DNA from: Clostridia bacterium
GTDB lineage: Bacteria; Bacillota; Clostridia; TANB77; CAG-508
Assembly: GCA_017458285.1 (NCBI GenBank)
Contig: JAFTFU010000142.1
Span: 1-57,586 of the forward strand
Direction: 5' to 3'
Length of the DNA stretch: 57,586 bases
The notes under the pieces were generated by a model. That model saw only the letters and a program-made list of their open reading frames with translations. It was not told the origin of the DNA and ran no database searches. Every line of letters begins with the position of its first letter. The stretch's first letter is position 1. A program made the position numbers and the translations under genes. This document shows positions 55,291 to 57,586 of the stretch, in pieces.

Positions 55291-56610
55291 ATGTATAGAC
55301 AAAAAATGGAAGAATTAAAAAAATGGAAAGAATCAAGCCATAGGAAACCGTTAATAATTAGAGGTGCAAGACAGGTTGGAAAAACATGGCTAATGAAAGA
55401 ATTTGGAAGAAATTTTTATGAAAAAATTGCATACATAAATTTTGATGATAATACAAGAATGAATAAGTTATTTGAAGAAGATTTTGATTTAGAAAGAATT
55501 ATACAAGGTCTAAAAATAGAATCGGGAGTGAACATTGAACCAGAAAATACATTAATAATTTTAGATGAAATTCAAGAAACGCCTAAAGCACTAAAAGCAC
55601 TAAAATACTTTTGCGAAAACGCAAGAGAGTATCACGTGGTATCAGCTGGTTCTTTATTAGGAGTTGCAATGCATAGTGGAACGTCATTTCCTGTTGGAAA
55701 AGTGGATTTTTTAGATTTAACACCGTTGAGTTTTTATGAATTTTTAGAAGCGATAGGTGAAAAAGAGTTATTAAAATTATTAAAAAATAATGATTTTAAC
55801 ATGATTGAGGTGTTTAGCACAAAATTAAAAGAATTTCTAAAACTTTATTACTATATAGGAGGAATGCCAGAAGCTGTTAATTCGTATGTAGAGAACAAAA
55901 ACTTATTAGAAGTTAGAGATATCCAAAAAAAATTATTAGCAGCATATGAACAAGATTTTTCAAAACATGCACCTAATAACATAGTTCCAAGAATAAGGCA
56001 ATTATGGAACAATATTCCTACTCAACTAGCCAAAGAAAATAAAAAATTCATTTATGGATTAGTTAGGCAAGGAGCAAGAGCGAGGGAATATGAACTAGCT
56101 TTATCTTGGCTCATAGATTGTGGACTTATATATCAAGTAAACAGAGTTAATACATCAAAAATTCCTTTATCAGCATATCAAGATTTTAATGCGTTTAAAT
56201 TATATTTATTAGATGTAGGATTATTATCTGCATTGTCTGGAATAGATGATAAAACTCTTTTAGAAGGAAATGATATTTTTGAAGAATTTAAAGGAAGTTT
56301 AACAGAGCAATATGTTTTGTGTCAATTAAAACAGTGTACTAATTTAGAAGTTTTTTATTGGTCATCTGATACTGGAACTTCAGAAGTTGATTTTATAACA
56401 CAGATTGGCAGAAACAACATTCCGATAGAAGTAAAGGCAAGTGAAAATTTGCAAGCTAAAAGTTTAAAAACGTTTGTACAAAAATATCAAACAAAAATAA
56501 ATGTAAGAACTTCTATGAGTTCGTACAGAAAAGAAGATTGGGTTATTAATATACCATTATATAATATTGGAAATATAGAAAAAATAAATAATACACTAAT
56601 AAATATTTAA
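55291..56610 (+). CDS. AAA-14 / DUF4143 ATPase
   Basis: 439 residues. AAA-14 domain: Walker A RGARQVGKTWL (about 24-34), Walker B TLIILDEIQETPKAL (about 88-102), and VSAGSLLGVA with LDLTPLSFYEFL. The C-terminal DUF4143 domain (about 195-400) ends with the nuclease-like WSSDTGTSEVDF and IPIEVKAS motifs (E-x-D and E-x-K). Such proteins are abundant in anaerobes; the function is unresolved, though DNA-related or toxin-like roles have been suggested. TTAGGAGTT precedes the ATG. Composite repeats flank it on both sides. Confidence 0.88.
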   Translation: MYRQKMEELKKWKESSHRKPLIIRGARQVGKTWLMKEFGRNFYEKIAYINFDDNTRMNKLFEEDFDLERIIQGLKIESGVNIEPENTLIILDEIQETPKALKALKYFCENAREYHVVSAGSLLGVAMHSGTSFPVGKVDFLDLTPLSFYEFLEAIGEKELLKLLKNNDFNMIEVFSTKLKEFLKLYYYIGGMPEAVNSYVENKNLLEVRDIQKKLLAAYEQDFSKHAPNNIVPRIRQLWNNIPTQLAKENKKFIYGLVRQGARAREYELALSWLIDCGLIYQVNRVNTSKIPLSAYQDFNAFKLYLLDVGLLSALSGIDDKTLLEGNDIFEEFKGSLTEQYVLCQLKQCTNLEVFYWSSDTGTSEVDFITQIGRNNIPIEVKASENLQAKSLKTFVQKYQTKINVRTSMSSYRKEDWVINIPLYNIGNIEKINNTLINI

Positions 56611-56633
56611 AACACTAAATAATAAAAATAAAA

Positions 56634-56674
56634 AAACACAGTTTGAAAAATAGTTAAGAGGGAAAGTGTTTTTT
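56634..56674 (+). terminator. terminator-like element, composite repeat copy E
   Basis: AAACAC...GTGTTTTTT with the inner GAAAAATAGTTAAGAGGGAA, near identical to the element at 54942-55003, directly before palindrome E. Confidence 0.6.
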
Positions 56675-56682
56675 GAAAATTA

Positions 56683-56733
56683 AACATTTTTTACCAGTGG
56701 CGCAATTTTTCTGCTCTACTGAGACAAAATGTT
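56683..56733 (+). repeat. dispersed 51-bp palindrome, copy E
   Basis: AACATTTT, CAGTGGCGCA, TTTTTCTGC, CTACTG and AAAATGTT; the inner arms pair CAGT/ACTG and GCA/TGC. It lies 50 bases before the next promoter and shares its downstream flank with copy B. Confidence 0.82.
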
Positions 56734-56782
56734 AAAATTTAAAATATAACAATACCTTTCAAAAATGTAAAAACAATTATAA

Positions 56783-56811
56783 TTGACTGAAATGGGGTAA
56801 TATGTTATAAT
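56783..56811 (+). promoter_or_regulatory. sigma-A promoter of the last gene
   Basis: TTGACT (56783-56788), a 17-base spacer and TATAAT (56806-56811). Confidence 0.8.
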
Positions 56812-56903
56812 GCAGACAAAATAAATACCAATAAAATACTATTTAAATTTAAAAATAATTATAAATAAAGGTAATTTACAATTAAATGAAAGGAATTTAA
56901 AAA

Positions 56904-57560
56904 ATGAAATTCTTAAAAATCTTAATGCTTATTATGGCCTTTATAATATGTGATATAGTAGTAATAATTTTTCTATATGCAATAACAATATATCCTATAA
57001 AGAATAAATATAATGGAGATGGAAGAGTAAAAAAAGATATGACACATTTTTGCTCGTATGAAAATAAATCCGAAATTTCTAACGAGCAAAAAGAAGTGTT
57101 ACTTTATATGTTGGATAATATTGATTTATATTCTAAAGAGCAAATAAATTTAGAAAAAGAAGCAAGAGTAAAAATTTCTATTAATTCAAGACATAAGAGA
57201 GTAATAGGAGACATAACGATATATGGAACATATAATTCTTTGGATGACTTAAAAGAGGCCTTTAAATCATTTAATATTAATGAAGAGAAGTTTGATGATA
57301 ATAAAATTTATATAATAAATAAAAATAATTGTGATGTTTTAATAAATAAAACTAAAGATAATGAATTTATGATTAATTTTATTTCAGAATTACCATATGA
57401 ATACAACATACATCAAATAGACAACACAAGTAAAGATATAGTATACTATAAAAAAATAAATGAAGAAAACAGAATTTATGTAAATAAAAAAATGAATAAA
57501 GCAAAAATTATCTTTTGGTTATGCTTTTTTGTAATAAACGTTATATTTTTTATTTTCTAA
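56904..57560 (+). CDS. two-helix membrane protein of unknown function
   Basis: 218 residues. A membrane segment at each end (about 5-30 and 198-218) frames a domain of about 165 residues, probably outside the cell, with IGDITIYGTYNSLDDLKEAF, INEEKFDDN and a Lys/Asn-rich composition. There is no enzyme motif. AAAGGAATTTAAAA precedes the ATG. After its stop, GAGGAAGGTGATA is a strong ribosome site at the window edge, so another gene probably follows on the same transcript. Confidence 0.7.
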   Translation: MKFLKILMLIMAFIICDIVVIIFLYAITIYPIKNKYNGDGRVKKDMTHFCSYENKSEISNEQKEVLLYMLDNIDLYSKEQINLEKEARVKISINSRHKRVIGDITIYGTYNSLDDLKEAFKSFNINEEKFDDNKIYIINKNNCDVLINKTKDNEFMINFISELPYEYNIHQIDNTSKDIVYYKKINEENRIYVNKKMNKAKIIFWLCFFVINVIFFIF

Positions 57561-57586
57561 GATATACGAGGAAGGTGATAATGTGA

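Overview
The window is a chromosomal segment of a low-GC, A/T-rich member of the Bacillota, most likely class Clostridia. The evidence is the base composition, strong AGGAGG-type ribosome sites, frequent TTG and GTG starts, a tyrosyl T-box, a THF riboswitch, an S10-spc-alpha ribosomal cluster, a YtaF-like sporulation membrane protein, dapF, and a sortase with an LPXTG surface protein. A placement below class would be guesswork.

Layout. (1) 1-8.2 kb, almost all on the minus strand: a frameshifted tyrS behind an altered T-box leader, a dinD fragment beside a REP-like half palindrome, a DUF4160/DUF2442 pair with a palindrome in its promoter, a THF-riboswitch-controlled ECF operon (folT, ecfA, a frameshifted ecfT, an ATP-grasp ligase), a second dinD with a LexA box but an in-frame stop, and a broken KilA-N gene. 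Decayed genes are concentrated here. (2) 8.2-9.2 kb: tRNA-Gly(UCC) and an RluA-type pseudouridine synthase, minus strand. (3) At about 9.2-9.4 kb, beside an A-rich tract, gene direction switches; nearly everything to the right is on the plus strand: M23 peptidase, recD2, comF, a KAP-type P-loop NTPase, a DUF1294 protein, a DnaA-box cluster, rhodanese, lepA, rlmB, a membrane-anchored unknown and a sortase. The strand switch plus the DnaA-box cluster at 16.05-16.13 kb raises the possibility that the chromosomal origin is near. (4) 22.2-39.1 kb: a nearly canonical S10-spc-alpha supercluster from rpsJ to rplQ with secY, adk, map, infA and rpoA, but with no rpmD (L30) between rpsE and rplO and with several long, structured, partly tandemly duplicated spacers between genes. 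(5) 39.1-57.6 kb: a small GT2-like protein, a tiny antisense gene, a two-acetyltransferase cassette, aspS, dapF, ytaF, a Ca2+-type P-ATPase, a Yip1-like protein, an acyl-CoA synthetase, an Smr protein, rubrerythrin, an XRE regulator, an LPXTG leucine-rich-repeat surface protein, an AAA/DUF4143 ATPase and a membrane protein of unknown function.

The most interesting unlabelled signal is a dispersed intergenic palindrome of about 51 bp, present in at least five copies (22.1, 39.7, 45.1, 55.0 and 56.7 kb). It usually sits 50-170 bp upstream of a sigma-A promoter. Two copies belong to a longer composite that flanks the AAA/DUF4143 gene like a cassette. Other notable signals are a four-unit array with a 31-33 bp period at that gene's promoter, the tandem structured spacers inside the ribosomal operon, and the DnaA-box cluster.

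How the genes connect: the ribosomal cluster, lepA, rlmB, the RluA enzyme, aspS, tyrS, tRNA-Gly and infA serve translation; secY serves export. The sortase (21.3 kb) can be expected to anchor the LPNTG protein (53.4 kb). The riboswitch, folT and ATP-grasp arrangement suggests folate salvage with a linked ligase. All functions are inferred by reading the sequence; no database search was run.
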